DNA from: Planctomycetota bacterium
GTDB lineage: Bacteria; Planctomycetota; Planctomycetia; Planctomycetales; Planctomycetaceae
Assembly: GCA_030836185.1 (NCBI GenBank)
Contig: JAURQH010000100.1
Coordinates: forward strand, 1 to 64,000
Direction: 5' to 3'
DNA length: 64,000 nt
Shown here: piece after piece, positions 26,520-34,689 of the stretch
Layout of the letters: each line of letters begins with the position of its first letter
Position numbering within the stretch: position 1 is the stretch's first letter
The notes under the pieces: generated by a model
Databases searched by the model: none
Told to the model about the DNA's origin: nothing
The model's input: only the letters and a program-made list of their open reading frames with translations
Made by a program: the position numbers and the translations under genes

Positions 26520-26565
26520 GACGCCTTTGCGTCAACAGCTCGTAGGGCAGGGGCCTCCCTTGTCC
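26520..26565 (+). repeat. Partial CGCAAAG word plus GTAGG-family palindrome
   Basis: GACGC-CTTT-GCGTC (26520-26533) is followed closely by GTAGGGCAGGGGCCTCCC (26542-26559). This is the fourth place where the two repeat types occur together. It lies just after kbl and before the transposase relic. Confidence 0.5.
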
Positions 26566-26592
26566 TTACCCACATTTTAACAAGTTGATTTC

Positions 26593-27078
26593 ATGGTCTC
26601 TGCGAGTTCCGCGCCTCGGACCAATGTCGCCAGTTTCTCCCACCCACGCCACAACGTGATCCACCCCGGCTCCTGCCGAATTCGTAATATGGGATGGTGC
26701 GACATCAAGACCTCAGAAGAACTGATTTACTTCATCAGTTCGTTGCCGCCGAAAGTGCGGACGATTGCGAAACATGTACGCAATCATTGGCAGGTGGAGT
26801 TATTCTTCCGCTTCTTGAAACAGGTTTTGAAGTGCGATCAACTTCTCACGGCTCAGACAACCGGTGTGGAAATTCAGATTTATTGTGCGATCATTGCGAG
26901 TCTCCTAGTGGCGTTAGCGACGGGCGGAACAATAACAAAGAGAAATTATGAAATGATTTGTTTGTACTTCTCGGGTTGGGCCGATGAAGATGAACTGTTG
27001 GAATCACTGGGTCAACGACCGCCATATAACGGCTCAAACAAAGTGCCGAACATCATTGGGTACAGCCTGACCTACTGA
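26593..27078 (+). pseudogene. Transposase remnant, apparently chimeric (ISAs1-like then IS4-like)
   Basis: A 161-codon frame without a normal N-terminus. The first about 35 residues match nothing. The middle, TSEELIYFISSLPPKVRTIAKHVRNHW, has the pattern seen before the catalytic Glu in ISAs1-family transposases. From QVELFFRFLKQVLKCDQLL onward, including GVEIQIYCAIIASLLVALATGG, it looks like the C-terminal third of an IS4-type DDE transposase. The join falls at the shared W-x-V-E catalytic motif. The D-containing N-terminal catalytic parts are missing, so it cannot be active. Family names are from pattern recognition and need a search. Confidence 0.72.
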
Positions 27079-27098
27079 CTACGACGAATTCCTTATGA

Positions 27099-27959
27099 TT
27101 AAACAAGGTGTTGCTTGATCGCTTGAGTTAAATGACCGGGCAAATCGGAAGCGATCAGACCGGGTTCTGATTTTTCTTCCGCTCCAATGTCTCCCGCCAA
27201 TCCATGTAAATAGACTCCGAGACAGGCGGCTTCAAACGGTTCCATCTTTTGAGCCAGCAAGGCGGTCAACAAGCCGGTCAGAACATCGCCGCTTCCTCCG
27301 GTCGCCAGTCCGTTGTTTCCTGTCTGGTTGACGTAGATTTGCTCACCATCAGTGACAACGGTGTTCGAGCCTTTCAGGATTAACACCGTGCCGCTTTTTT
27401 CCGCAAAGTAAAAGGCCACATCTTCACGACTCGATTGAACTTCTTCGATGGAGAGTCCACAAAGATGTGAAAACTCTCCTGGGTGAGGCGTCAGGATGCG
27501 TGGGTATTTTGGTTTCTGCAACAGAGATTTGGAATCAATCAGATTGTTCAGACCATCAGCATCAATCACCATTGGCATAGAAAGGTTTTGATAGAGTGAT
27601 TCGACCAGCGATTCCAGTTCGTTCGATTGCCCCAGTCCCGGACCGATGGCAACGGCCGACATCTCTTCGCCGTATTCGAATAGTGACTCTTCATTCTCGG
27701 CAGAGAGCCGTCCCTCTTCATCACTTGAAAGTGGTCGCGTTAGATAGGATGGTTCGTAACCTGCAACAATGCTGAGAATGACATCGGGGATTGCCAGAGT
27801 CACTAATCCTGCTCCACCACGGAGCGCTCCCAGCCCACTCAGAATTGCAGCGCCGCTCATGCCTCGACTGCCGGCGACAATCATGGCACGTCCGAATGTC
27901 CCTTTATGTCCATCAGGTGGGCGTTTGGGAAAGGAAGGGATTTCGGTCACTCGTTTCAT
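27099..27959 (-). CDS. nnrD: ADP-dependent NAD(P)H-hydrate dehydratase
   Basis: A 286-residue protein of the YjeF C-terminal (ribokinase-like) family that dehydrates damaged S-NAD(P)HX back to NAD(P)H using ADP. Typical segments are GRAMIVAGSRGMSGAAIL near the N-terminus, LTPHPGEFSHLCG in the middle and the signature NNGLATGGSGDVLTGLLTAL at the active site. The usual N-terminal epimerase domain (NnrE) is absent. The ATG at 27959 overlaps the larB stop by four bases (ATGA), so translation is coupled to larB. Confidence 0.9.
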   Translation of the reverse strand: MKRVTEIPSFPKRPPDGHKGTFGRAMIVAGSRGMSGAAILSGLGALRGGAGLVTLAIPDVILSIVAGYEPSYLTRPLSSDEEGRLSAENEESLFEYGEEMSAVAIGPGLGQSNELESLVESLYQNLSMPMVIDADGLNNLIDSKSLLQKPKYPRILTPHPGEFSHLCGLSIEEVQSSREDVAFYFAEKSGTVLILKGSNTVVTDGEQIYVNQTGNNGLATGGSGDVLTGLLTALLAQKMEPFEAACLGVYLHGLAGDIGAEEKSEPGLIASDLPGHLTQAIKQHLV

Positions 27960-28738
27960 GATTGTTCTCTCAAGTCGGCCATGCGACCGGCAATCATGCC
28001 AGCGACATATCCCCCTTTGAACCCGCTGTCGATATTCACGACGGTCACATTTGACGCGCAACTATTCATCATGGATAACAATGCGGCCAAGCCCTCAAAG
28101 TTGGCTCCATAGCCGACACTCGTGGGAACCGCCACAATCGGGCACGAGACATAACCGCCCACAACAGAAGGGAGTGCTCCTTCCATGCCGGCCACGACAA
28201 CGATGGCGTCGGCCTCTTGAAAGCGGTCGAGTTGACTCGGCAAGCGTTGCGGACCGGCGACTCCCACATCGGCGATCAGATCTGTCGGTAGACGCATCCA
28301 ACGAAGTGTTTCCACGGCTTCCCAAGCCACGGGAAGATCGGTGGTGCCAGCGGCGATGACGGCGACTTTAGTCGGGCGAGGGTCTTTATTTTGATTGAGA
28401 CGGACGGTACGCCCTTGTGAATGATGAATGGCGTCAGAAAACTTCTCAGTCAACGCATGGGCCTGTTCATCGTTGACTCGGGTCGCCAACGCATCTTGTC
28501 CGTTTTCAAGGAGTGTCTTGAAAATATCGACGACGGTTTCTGTCGATTTTCCTTCCGCATAAATGACTTCGGCGTACCCGCAACGAGCAACGCGGTCCAA
28601 ATCAATGGCCGCCTCGTCGAGGAACTTCGTCGGGATCGCGCGTGCCGACTCTTTCAATCGACGCAGAGCTTCTGTGGGATCGGTCTCTCCGACGCGAACT
28701 TGTTCGAGGAGAGTTGTCAGTTGAGTGTCATTCCACAT
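27956..28738 (-). CDS. larB: Nickel pincer cofactor biosynthesis protein LarB
   Basis: A 260-residue LarB, which carboxylates the pyridinium ring of nicotinic acid adenine dinucleotide and cleaves the product in the first step of nickel-pincer cofactor synthesis. The C-terminal PurE-like domain has VAVIAAGTTDLPVAWEA, DVGVAGPQRLP, the signature VVAGMEGALPSVVGG, AVPTSVGYGA and VVNIDSGFKGGYVAG. All are characteristic of the family. larC, larE and larA are not in this window. It is the first gene of a two-gene unit with nnrD. Confidence 0.93.
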   Translation of the reverse strand: MWNDTQLTTLLEQVRVGETDPTEALRRLKESARAIPTKFLDEAAIDLDRVARCGYAEVIYAEGKSTETVVDIFKTLLENGQDALATRVNDEQAHALTEKFSDAIHHSQGRTVRLNQNKDPRPTKVAVIAAGTTDLPVAWEAVETLRWMRLPTDLIADVGVAGPQRLPSQLDRFQEADAIVVVAGMEGALPSVVGGYVSCPIVAVPTSVGYGANFEGLAALLSMMNSCASNVTVVNIDSGFKGGYVAGMIAGRMADLREQS

Positions 28739-28846
28739 GGTGTGTATTATCTCGATAGGTTGTCCAACGAGAGACAGTATACCGTGTGTGTGAATGAAAA
28801 GAAAAAGGTCTTCCGCGGATGATTTATAGCTTTCAAGATAGCAATT

Positions 28847-28875
28847 TTGTGTGGGTTTCCAATAATGAATAAAAT
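28847..28875 (+). promoter_or_regulatory. Possible promoter of the FKBP gene
   Basis: TTGTGT (28847-28852) and TAAAAT (28870-28875) with 17 bases between; the transcript would start near 28882. The -10 is good and the -35 is weak. Confidence 0.35.
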
Positions 28876-28899
28876 CTCATTCGACGACTGGAAAAAACT

Positions 28900-29364
28900 A
28901 TGATTCGCCAATGCTTAGCTCTTTCACTACTCACTCTTCTGATTTCGGGATGCGGCGGCGAGGAATCTGCTGACACCACTCTAATCGATTATTCCAAAGA
29001 GGGGCCGGATGGACCAAATGCACAGGAAGAATTCAGTCAGACAGAAAGCGGTTTGCAATATCGAATTCTTCGTGAGGGATCGGGAGCATCACCGGGTACT
29101 TATGACACGGTTTCAGTTAGCTATCGCGGTTGGTTGGATGATGAATCGGAGTTCGACAGTTCGTACCCTCGGAAAAGTCCGATCGAATTTGGGTTGAATC
29201 AAGTCATTCCCGGTTGGACAGAGGGGATGCAATTGGTGAAAGAGGGAGGGAAGATTGAGCTATTGATCCCTTCAGAATTGGGCTACGGCCCACGCGGGAT
29301 GCCACCAGTCATCCCACCAAACGCCCAACTTCACTTTATCGTTGAGTTACATGAGGTGAAGTAG
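28900..29364 (+). CDS. FKBP-type peptidyl-prolyl isomerase lipoprotein
   Basis: A 154-residue lipoprotein. The signal peptide MIRQCLALSLLTLLISGC has the lipobox LISGC, and a 35-residue linker follows. The FKBP domain (about 45-154) shows VSVSYRGWLDDESEFDSS, then VIPGWTEGMQLVKEGGKIELLIPSELGYG, then IPPNAQLHFIVELHEVK. These hold the usual active-site aromatic and Asp residues. It probably assists folding of exported proteins at the membrane. The gene is separate from the divergent larB operon and converges on the next gene. Confidence 0.9.
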   Translation: MIRQCLALSLLTLLISGCGGEESADTTLIDYSKEGPDGPNAQEEFSQTESGLQYRILREGSGASPGTYDTVSVSYRGWLDDESEFDSSYPRKSPIEFGLNQVIPGWTEGMQLVKEGGKIELLIPSELGYGPRGMPPVIPPNAQLHFIVELHEVK

Positions 29365-29374
29365 CTTTAGGCCT

Positions 29375-30949
29375 TCACTCCGCATGCGCTGCTGGCAGAA
29401 TGGTGGCGTTCGCAGGACGACCGACAATGGCCGGTTCGTAGCGTACATTGCGGTCCTGTTTGTGATGAGTCCACCAGTTTTTCATTTGTGGGACCAGACC
29501 TCGCTCATGCAGCATGGGAGAGGATGCTCGATGGCTGAGCATTTCTTCTTCTTGAATCCATTGATTCGCGGCGGCGCATTGCGGACATCCACAAGTTGGC
29601 ACAGTGAGTTCAATGGGTGCCGCACAATCGATTTCGGTGCAAATCTCTGCCTCTGTGCAAATTCGTTCGCAATCGGTGCAGGAGTCGTCATGGTTGTGGA
29701 GATTGTGGATCCAGTTTTTGATGTCGTAGATCAGACCCCGTTTTTTCGTCACGGGCTCCATCGTGTGACTGATCGCAGGTTCGTAATAAGGGGACTCAAT
29801 GACAGTTTGAGATTCCAAATACTGAGGTTCTGCTGCAATCAAAGGTTTCGAGAGTTGTTGCGAATTTTGGGTGATGACTCGTTCTGGTAAAGGAGGAGGC
29901 GATTGCCCCGTTAAACTGGGGATGATTTCATCAGCCGGCAATTCAGCGGTTTGACGAGGTGCTTCTTCAAAAGTTGGTTTCTCACTCCCATAGAGCGAGT
30001 TGAGTTCCTGATTGACTGCCGAGTCCTGAGTATCCGCAAGAGATTGTTTGGGGAGAGGTGGCAGCGAACTTGGTTTTGGGAGGGACGCTGTTTGTTTTGG
30101 TTCCGGTAAAATTGCGGGATCCACCTCGAGGATTAAGCTCGGGGTTGTTTTTTCAACGATCTGTGGAGCTTGAGACTCTTTCAAATCATTTTCCAGTTCG
30201 TCAATTTGATCAGCTTTGTCCGCCAATGTTGATTTTAACGAGTTAGTTTCCGTACGGAGCCCTTCCATCGATGCCTGGAGTCGTTTGATCTCTTCTTGCG
30301 AGGCTTTTAAGTCTTGGCTGAGTTGATCGTTTTGTGACTTAAAAAGTTTCGCTTCCTGGTTTTCTGTTTTCAGAGATTCATTTAAGGCACGTTGCTGGTT
30401 TCGCAGTTCTTCGATTTCCTCTTCCAATGTGGCTTGAACGGATAGCCAGGCAGGTGGTTCTGGTGCTTCGAGCGGCTTGAGATCCAACTCTTCGGCAGGT
30501 GGAACAGGATGTTCGAAAGGCTCTTGCTCAGCAGGGAAATCTGTCGCAGCCTGTTGTGAAAGATCGATAGCTGGCAGTTCCAGAGTTTCAGTGGAAGGCT
30601 CAACCGTCTTGAGACTATCTTCCCGTTCGAGCAGTTGCTCCTGAACGTCGATAATCATAGGGTTCACAGTTCTCTTGGAGACGGTTGCTGTCTCCAGACC
30701 TCGAGATGGAAGTTCCCCACTGACCGATTCATGACCGCTGTTGGTGAATGGTTCCGCAAACGGATCGGGTTGAAAATTCTCTCCGAGTCGCTCATGGTCA
30801 ATTTGCGCTGGAACCGATGGCATTTGCAATGTCACTCCGTTCGAAAGATCGATCTGCTTGTGAGAAGCATGTACGATCCACAGCGACATACTCACAATCA
30901 ATGAGAGCGTCAAAGCAGTAAATGCGATTTGGAGAGGACGTGAATTCAT
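29375..30949 (-). CDS. Membrane-anchored coiled-coil protein with Cys-rich tail
   Basis: A 524-residue protein. One N-terminal hydrophobic helix (about 8-28) acts as signal anchor. A Pro/Glu-rich stretch follows, then a coiled coil (about 170-260, from ATLEEEIEELRNQQRALNE) and a long low-complexity Pro/Ser region. The tail has two Cys clusters, CTDCERICTEAEICTEIDC and CGCPQC, which may bind metal or form disulfides. No family recognised. An earlier start at 30970 is possible; 30949 places the anchor normally. It lies 50 bases after the gene at 31000 on the same strand. Confidence 0.65.
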   Translation of the reverse strand: MNSRPLQIAFTALTLSLIVSMSLWIVHASHKQIDLSNGVTLQMPSVPAQIDHERLGENFQPDPFAEPFTNSGHESVSGELPSRGLETATVSKRTVNPMIIDVQEQLLEREDSLKTVEPSTETLELPAIDLSQQAATDFPAEQEPFEHPVPPAEELDLKPLEAPEPPAWLSVQATLEEEIEELRNQQRALNESLKTENQEAKLFKSQNDQLSQDLKASQEEIKRLQASMEGLRTETNSLKSTLADKADQIDELENDLKESQAPQIVEKTTPSLILEVDPAILPEPKQTASLPKPSSLPPLPKQSLADTQDSAVNQELNSLYGSEKPTFEEAPRQTAELPADEIIPSLTGQSPPPLPERVITQNSQQLSKPLIAAEPQYLESQTVIESPYYEPAISHTMEPVTKKRGLIYDIKNWIHNLHNHDDSCTDCERICTEAEICTEIDCAAPIELTVPTCGCPQCAAANQWIQEEEMLSHRASSPMLHERGLVPQMKNWWTHHKQDRNVRYEPAIVGRPANATILPAAHAE

Positions 30950-30999
30950 GATGACGATCCTGTCAATCACTGAGTTATCATTAGTGATGGTGGTGTGAT

Positions 31000-31431
31000 T
31001 TACCAGATTTTCTGGCGACGAAGTTCATACAGACTGCCGTCCCCTTCGAGAATCACTCGACCTGCTAAAATCGATCTCACACGAAAGGGATATCCGAGCG
31101 GCGTCAGCATTTCCTGCTCACTAAACGCTCGTCCGTTAATAATGGCTGTCTTGCCCGATCCACTCAGCAATGTTTCTTGTAGCTTGAGTACTGCTGGAGC
31201 TGGCTTGGTGAGTGTCGAATTGAGAGTTGGAGAATTACTGGATTGTGTTTCGGAGGCCGATTTGACATCTACCGGATGAGAGGCCGGTCCTTCATTCTGA
31301 GAAAGTTTTTCGGTTTCGACAGAATTTTGAGGAATCCCCGCCATCTGCTCGATCAGAGTTGGTAGCCAAATTAAAGCGGCCGCCATGAGGAGCATGTGTA
31401 TGACTGAAAATTTCTGTTTGCGTCCTGCCAT
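31000..31431 (-). CDS. Single-pass membrane protein with a MshK/PilP-like end
   Basis: A 143-residue protein. An N-terminal membrane helix (about 10-26) is followed by a Ser/Thr/Pro-rich linker. The C-terminal 50 residues, containing TAIINGRAFSEQEML, then VRSILAGRVILEGDGSLYEL, follow the pattern of small periplasmic pilus/secretion proteins such as MshK or PilP (a short beta domain ending in a hydrophobic strand pair). That likeness is a pattern guess. The ATG at 31431 has AGGAAAT upstream; a TTG at 31461 would add ten residues. It probably forms a unit with the coiled-coil gene downstream. Confidence 0.6.
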   Translation of the reverse strand: MAGRKQKFSVIHMLLMAAALIWLPTLIEQMAGIPQNSVETEKLSQNEGPASHPVDVKSASETQSSNSPTLNSTLTKPAPAVLKLQETLLSGSGKTAIINGRAFSEQEMLTPLGYPFRVRSILAGRVILEGDGSLYELRRQKIW

Positions 31432-31796
31432 CAGACGGATTTCCTGCGTGAGTATTCCCAAGTTTCTCTATGAGTGTCATCGGAATATCACGGGTTGGCT
31501 CGTCAGTAGAATCGGCATAACCGTCAAAAATTGCCAAAATGAAGGCCGGGAGATAACAGGGACATGTTACATGTGCGCGCATAAAAACAGCACAACAAGG
31601 TCCCCTCAAAGCTCCTAGCTTTTCTTGTTGCGCTGCTGAGATCGGAGTCAAGCAGTTATGACAACTGCATATTAGGTTTGAATTTAATCCCCAATAGGGG
31701 TTTCGAAAAGACCTATATTGAGAAAAAAAGCATAAAATCAGAAAAAACTAGTGATCGATAGTTTTGTTCCCAAAGTGATCTTGATGAGCTAACTTC
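31432..31796. other. Intergenic region holding a terminator
   Basis: 365 bases between two minus-strand genes. It contains a nested hairpin terminator (listed at 31583-31635) and an AT-rich stretch at 31680-31760. Small frames here have no coding character I trust. Confidence 0.45.
31583..31635 (-). terminator. Nested-hairpin rho-independent terminator
   Basis: The outer stem CAGCACAACAAG (31588-31599) pairs with CTTGTTGCGCTG (31624-31635) with one mismatch. Inside it, AAAGCT-CCT-AGCTTT (31608-31622) forms a second hairpin. On the minus strand, TTTTT follows (31587-31583). It lies about 160 bases past the stop of the gene at 31797. Confidence 0.7.
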
Positions 31797-32657
31797 TCAT
31801 CGACCCAGATGCACGACGGGAGCAATTTGATCGGGCATTTGCCACATCGTTGCGGGAGTGAATGCAGGATTAACCTCCACATCGAGTAGCCCTAAACGCA
31901 TGGTTGTACCGGCTTGTGGCCATTCGAGAATAACGCGATGCGGGATCGAAATACCATCGCTGGTCGTGGTGTGATTTCCGACCTGGGCACGGGCAATCAG
32001 ACTGCCTTGCGAATCAAAGAGTGAGTGTTCGACAATCTGTCCGGTACACAGGTCGATGCCGATCGACTTGATCATTGCTTGACCAGACGGAGATTTTTCC
32101 AGCGACATCAAGCTGACTCGGTGATCGCTGATACGTTCCATTTCATACTTGGTTGGATCGATCATCATGACGCCGAAGGCTTCCATCACCCAGCTTGGAT
32201 CGAAAGGGATGGGGAGTTGCTGTTGGACCGTTTCCATATCCTGATGTGCGGCGGTGATCACATAAGGTTGAGGCGACCGACGAATCCAAAACCAGAATCG
32301 TTCCTGATTGGAACCGAAGTCGGCTTCTTCTCCCAATAAAGAAGAGGCCCGCAGTCGAAAGTTTCGCGGACTCTCGACTGCCATTTGCGCGGTCAAATCA
32401 ACAGGGATTGAACCTTTTTGTTTGAGGTGAATTCCGACTTTAGTGGATCGCCAGGCAGTCAGTCGGGACGCATTGGCGTTCAGGTGGGCGACGATTTCTT
32501 CTTTGGTGGCCTCGGATGAAAGTACGCAAGGTGGCGCTTTGGCAAATGGGTTTTGCGGCTTGACTAACTGTGGCCAATGACAGCCAGATGTCATCAATGC
32601 CATGACCACGAACAGGCCAACGCGGAGACTCGCGGTGAGCGAAAATTGATTGTGCAT
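31797..32657 (-). CDS. Lipoprotein of LolA/LolB-like type, unknown function
   Basis: A 286-residue predicted lipoprotein. The signal peptide ends in the lipobox LMTSGC (Cys about residue 26). The mature part has many alternating strands, with segments like KVGIHLKQKGSIPVDLTAQMAVESPRNFRLRA and RFWFWIRRSPQP. These recall outer-membrane lipoprotein carrier folds (LolA/LolB), but no direct family assignment is possible. It starts 19 bases after the gene at 32677-33162 and shares an operon with it; transcription ends at the nested hairpin at 31583-31635. Confidence 0.65.
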   Translation of the reverse strand: MHNQFSLTASLRVGLFVVMALMTSGCHWPQLVKPQNPFAKAPPCVLSSEATKEEIVAHLNANASRLTAWRSTKVGIHLKQKGSIPVDLTAQMAVESPRNFRLRASSLLGEEADFGSNQERFWFWIRRSPQPYVITAAHQDMETVQQQLPIPFDPSWVMEAFGVMMIDPTKYEMERISDHRVSLMSLEKSPSGQAMIKSIGIDLCTGQIVEHSLFDSQGSLIARAQVGNHTTTSDGISIPHRVILEWPQAGTTMRLGLLDVEVNPAFTPATMWQMPDQIAPVVHLGR

Positions 32658-32676
32658 TGTTCGGCCTCCTGCCTGT

Positions 32677-33162
32677 TCAACGATAGATCGCTGCCGTCAA
32701 TTCCTGTTGTAATTGCTGAATCTCTTCGTCGGAGAGTTGCTGATCACGGATGAGATAAGGACCCTCACCTTGTGACCCGCTGAGTCGTAACATGGTCTGT
32801 TCGTCCTGTACGTCGGAGCGTTCAAGCTTCAAGCGTTTTTTCTGCATCAACAGTAGGGACAAAACATATTTGATTTTTTCCTGGGCTGGATTGGCGTCTT
32901 CGGTCATCTGCTCGAAAAATTCAAACAGCGCTTCCGTATCCAGTGGTTTCGGTTGATCGCTTTGCTCGTCTTCGGGAATCATGGTTTGCCAGTGCGCTAA
33001 AAAGCCTTCCGGTGGATGACCGGTCCAGCCTGATAGCGAATAGTCAAACCTGACGACCTCTCCCTGTTCTTCAATGAGAATGCTATGGCAGCGGTCGCCC
33101 GGAGAAAACAATTCTCCCGTCGAGGCACAGGTTTTTCCGACCGGTTTCACCTGATAATCCAT
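32677..33162 (-). CDS. Conserved cytoplasmic protein, unknown function
   Basis: A 161-residue soluble protein. It opens MDYQVKPVGKTCASTGELF and continues SPGDRCHSILIEEQGE, a pattern that looks like a small domain with two functional cysteines (C12 and about C25). The middle is helical, with LSLLLMQKKRLKLER, and the end is rich in Gln and Glu. No known domain is recognised. The start at 33162 has GGAG thirteen bases upstream; the longer frame to 33330 crosses a terminator and is not credible. The lipoprotein gene follows after 19 bases. Confidence 0.65.
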   Translation of the reverse strand: MDYQVKPVGKTCASTGELFSPGDRCHSILIEEQGEVVRFDYSLSGWTGHPPEGFLAHWQTMIPEDEQSDQPKPLDTEALFEFFEQMTEDANPAQEKIKYVLSLLLMQKKRLKLERSDVQDEQTMLRLSGSQGEGPYLIRDQQLSDEEIQQLQQELTAAIYR

Positions 33163-33250
33163 CTGCAAACATTCTCCGAGGATTGAGGTGCAGAATCGTA
33201 GTTCAATGTGATCAAGCCGACAAGATGAGACGGCGAGACTTTCGATACAC

Positions 33251-33277
33251 AAAAAAACTCCGGCAAGGGACCGGAGT
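33251..33277 (-). terminator. Rho-independent terminator after the Gly-rich lipoprotein
   Basis: ACTCCGG (33257-33263) pairs with CCGGAGT (33271-33277) around CAAGGGA. Seven T follow on the minus strand (33257-33251). A second hairpin, GGCTCTCT-TAACG-AGAGAGCC (33339-33359), lies between it and the gene and may add stability. Confidence 0.72.
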
Positions 33278-33401
33278 CTTTTGGGCGACGTATGCCGACA
33301 GAAATTAGGTTTGACGCATATTCCGAGCACCCGGAACAGGCTCTCTTAACGAGAGAGCCCATCCGGTATCGGAGAGTGCGATTCTGCCTGACTTACTAAT
33401 G

Positions 33402-33689
33402 TTAGTAAGTGGGCAGATGGTTGACGGCAGCAGTGCTGTAAGGTTGGTAGTAAACAGGTGCAGCGGCAACCGGAGCACCGATGGGTGCAGTCGCTGAAAG
33501 GGCAGCCGGGGCATATGCCGTAGGAGCCGCTCCCTGATATCCCAGGTTGCAGTTACCGCCGGGACAACCCGGGCTGTAAGGCTGATAGCCGCCTTGGTAA
33601 CCACCACCACCATATCCGGGAAATCCGCAACAGCCGATTCCGGTACTCAATACAGCCAAAGACAGGCAAACTAAAGCAATCCGTTTCAT
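33402..33689 (-). CDS. Small Gly/Tyr/Ala-rich lipoprotein
   Basis: A 95-residue predicted lipoprotein. The signal MKRIALVCLSLAVLSTGIGCCG has a lipobox-like end (about residues 17-20). The mature part is low-complexity, rich in Gly, Tyr, Pro and Ala (YGGGGYQGGYQPY, then APAALSATAPIGAP). This looks like a surface or wall-associated peptide with no enzyme function. ATG 33689 with AGGATTCCCAGAA upstream. Terminator hairpins follow. The next gene upstream (33757) is on the same strand 67 bases away. Confidence 0.65.
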   Translation of the reverse strand: MKRIALVCLSLAVLSTGIGCCGFPGYGGGGYQGGYQPYSPGCPGGNCNLGYQGAAPTAYAPAALSATAPIGAPVAAAPVYYQPYSTAAVNHLPTY

Positions 33690-33756
33690 TTCTGGGAATC
33701 CTTTCCTGAAGATGAATTGACTCTCCGATGAGTCAGTTGATTTGTCGAGAGGGAAT

Positions 33757-34689
33757 TTATGCTGATACCGAAACCGGTGGAGCGGTTGGCATCGGGTGTC
33801 CCTGCGAGAGAAACAATCCCGCAGAGTGTCGGAATCGGTCAAGTCCATAAGCCATGGTTGACCGGTTTAAGGTCACGAGTGAGTGAGTCAGCGGAAAACG
33901 GGCGACATGATCTTTGCGCCACAATTCTGCCATCGGTGTCCAGCCAGTCTGATCGACCAATGGAGCAACGATTCGAAATTCTTTCTGATTTTGTTTGATG
34001 TCTAGCGAAATCGATTGGCGGAAAGACCACCAACGTGCGAACTGTTGAGAGGTCACCTTCCAGACAGTGGGATCTTCCAGAATTTCTTCCGGCGTCGAAC
34101 TGCGACGAGGATCGGTGATCCACCAGCAGCCAAATTGGCTGTTCTCGTGAGACTCTTCTGCAAAGAAGATGTGGTCGATTTCATAGTCCGCTTTTGTCAC
34201 CGGTTCGCAAACCGAATTGCGAATGATCGAGAGTGATTCGGCGACCAGTTTCAGTTCTGGTTGATGGGGAAATCCATCCGTGAAGACGATGGCATCATAC
34301 GGAGCTGGCAGATCGTGAATCCGTAACCAAACCCCATTACGATGTCTGATTTCGTGTTGAATCAAGAGCACCCATTGGTGGGCGGAGAGTTCTTCGTAAC
34401 GGTAAGGGTGTTGCGAAGAATATCCTTGTGAATCGAGCAATCCGTTTGGAGAAACATCAATAATCTCTCGCTCAAATTGCAGAGCCGTTTCTGCCTCTGC
34501 ACGGCTGGTCGGATTTCGTGAGTCGTACAAAACAAATCGACCCTGTGATTTTTCCAAAAATTCGTGGAATGACCGACCGCTTGTGTAATTCGCAGAGGGT
34601 AATCCGGCTGCGCGCAACCAATTGGTCTGAGTCCGGGGAAGTCCGGCCAACAGCACAGGTAAATCGGATGCGAGATTCGTTGACGTCAT
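33757..34689 (-). CDS. Hypothetical cytoplasmic protein
   Basis: A 310-residue protein beginning MTSTNLASDLPVLLAGLPR. It is rich in Trp, His and Arg, has no signal peptide or membrane segment, and shows no motif I can assign. Segments such as YDAIVFTDGFPHQPELKLVAESL and FGCWWITDPRRSSTPEEIL suggest a mixed alpha/beta fold. A GGGACGAAATCC region precedes the ATG. The downstream neighbour is the Gly-rich lipoprotein, in the same direction. Probably a lineage-specific gene. Confidence 0.6.
   Translation of the reverse strand: MTSTNLASDLPVLLAGLPRTQTNWLRAAGLPSANYTSGRSFHEFLEKSQGRFVLYDSRNPTSRAEAETALQFEREIIDVSPNGLLDSQGYSSQHPYRYEELSAHQWVLLIQHEIRHRNGVWLRIHDLPAPYDAIVFTDGFPHQPELKLVAESLSIIRNSVCEPVTKADYEIDHIFFAEESHENSQFGCWWITDPRRSSTPEEILEDPTVWKVTSQQFARWWSFRQSISLDIKQNQKEFRIVAPLVDQTGWTPMAELWRKDHVARFPLTHSLVTLNRSTMAYGLDRFRHSAGLFLSQGHPMPTAPPVSVSA

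Noticed and set aside
31292-31651. 119-residue minus-strand frame
   Set aside because: It crosses the terminator hairpin and overlaps a better frame at 31000-31431; composition is not protein-like.
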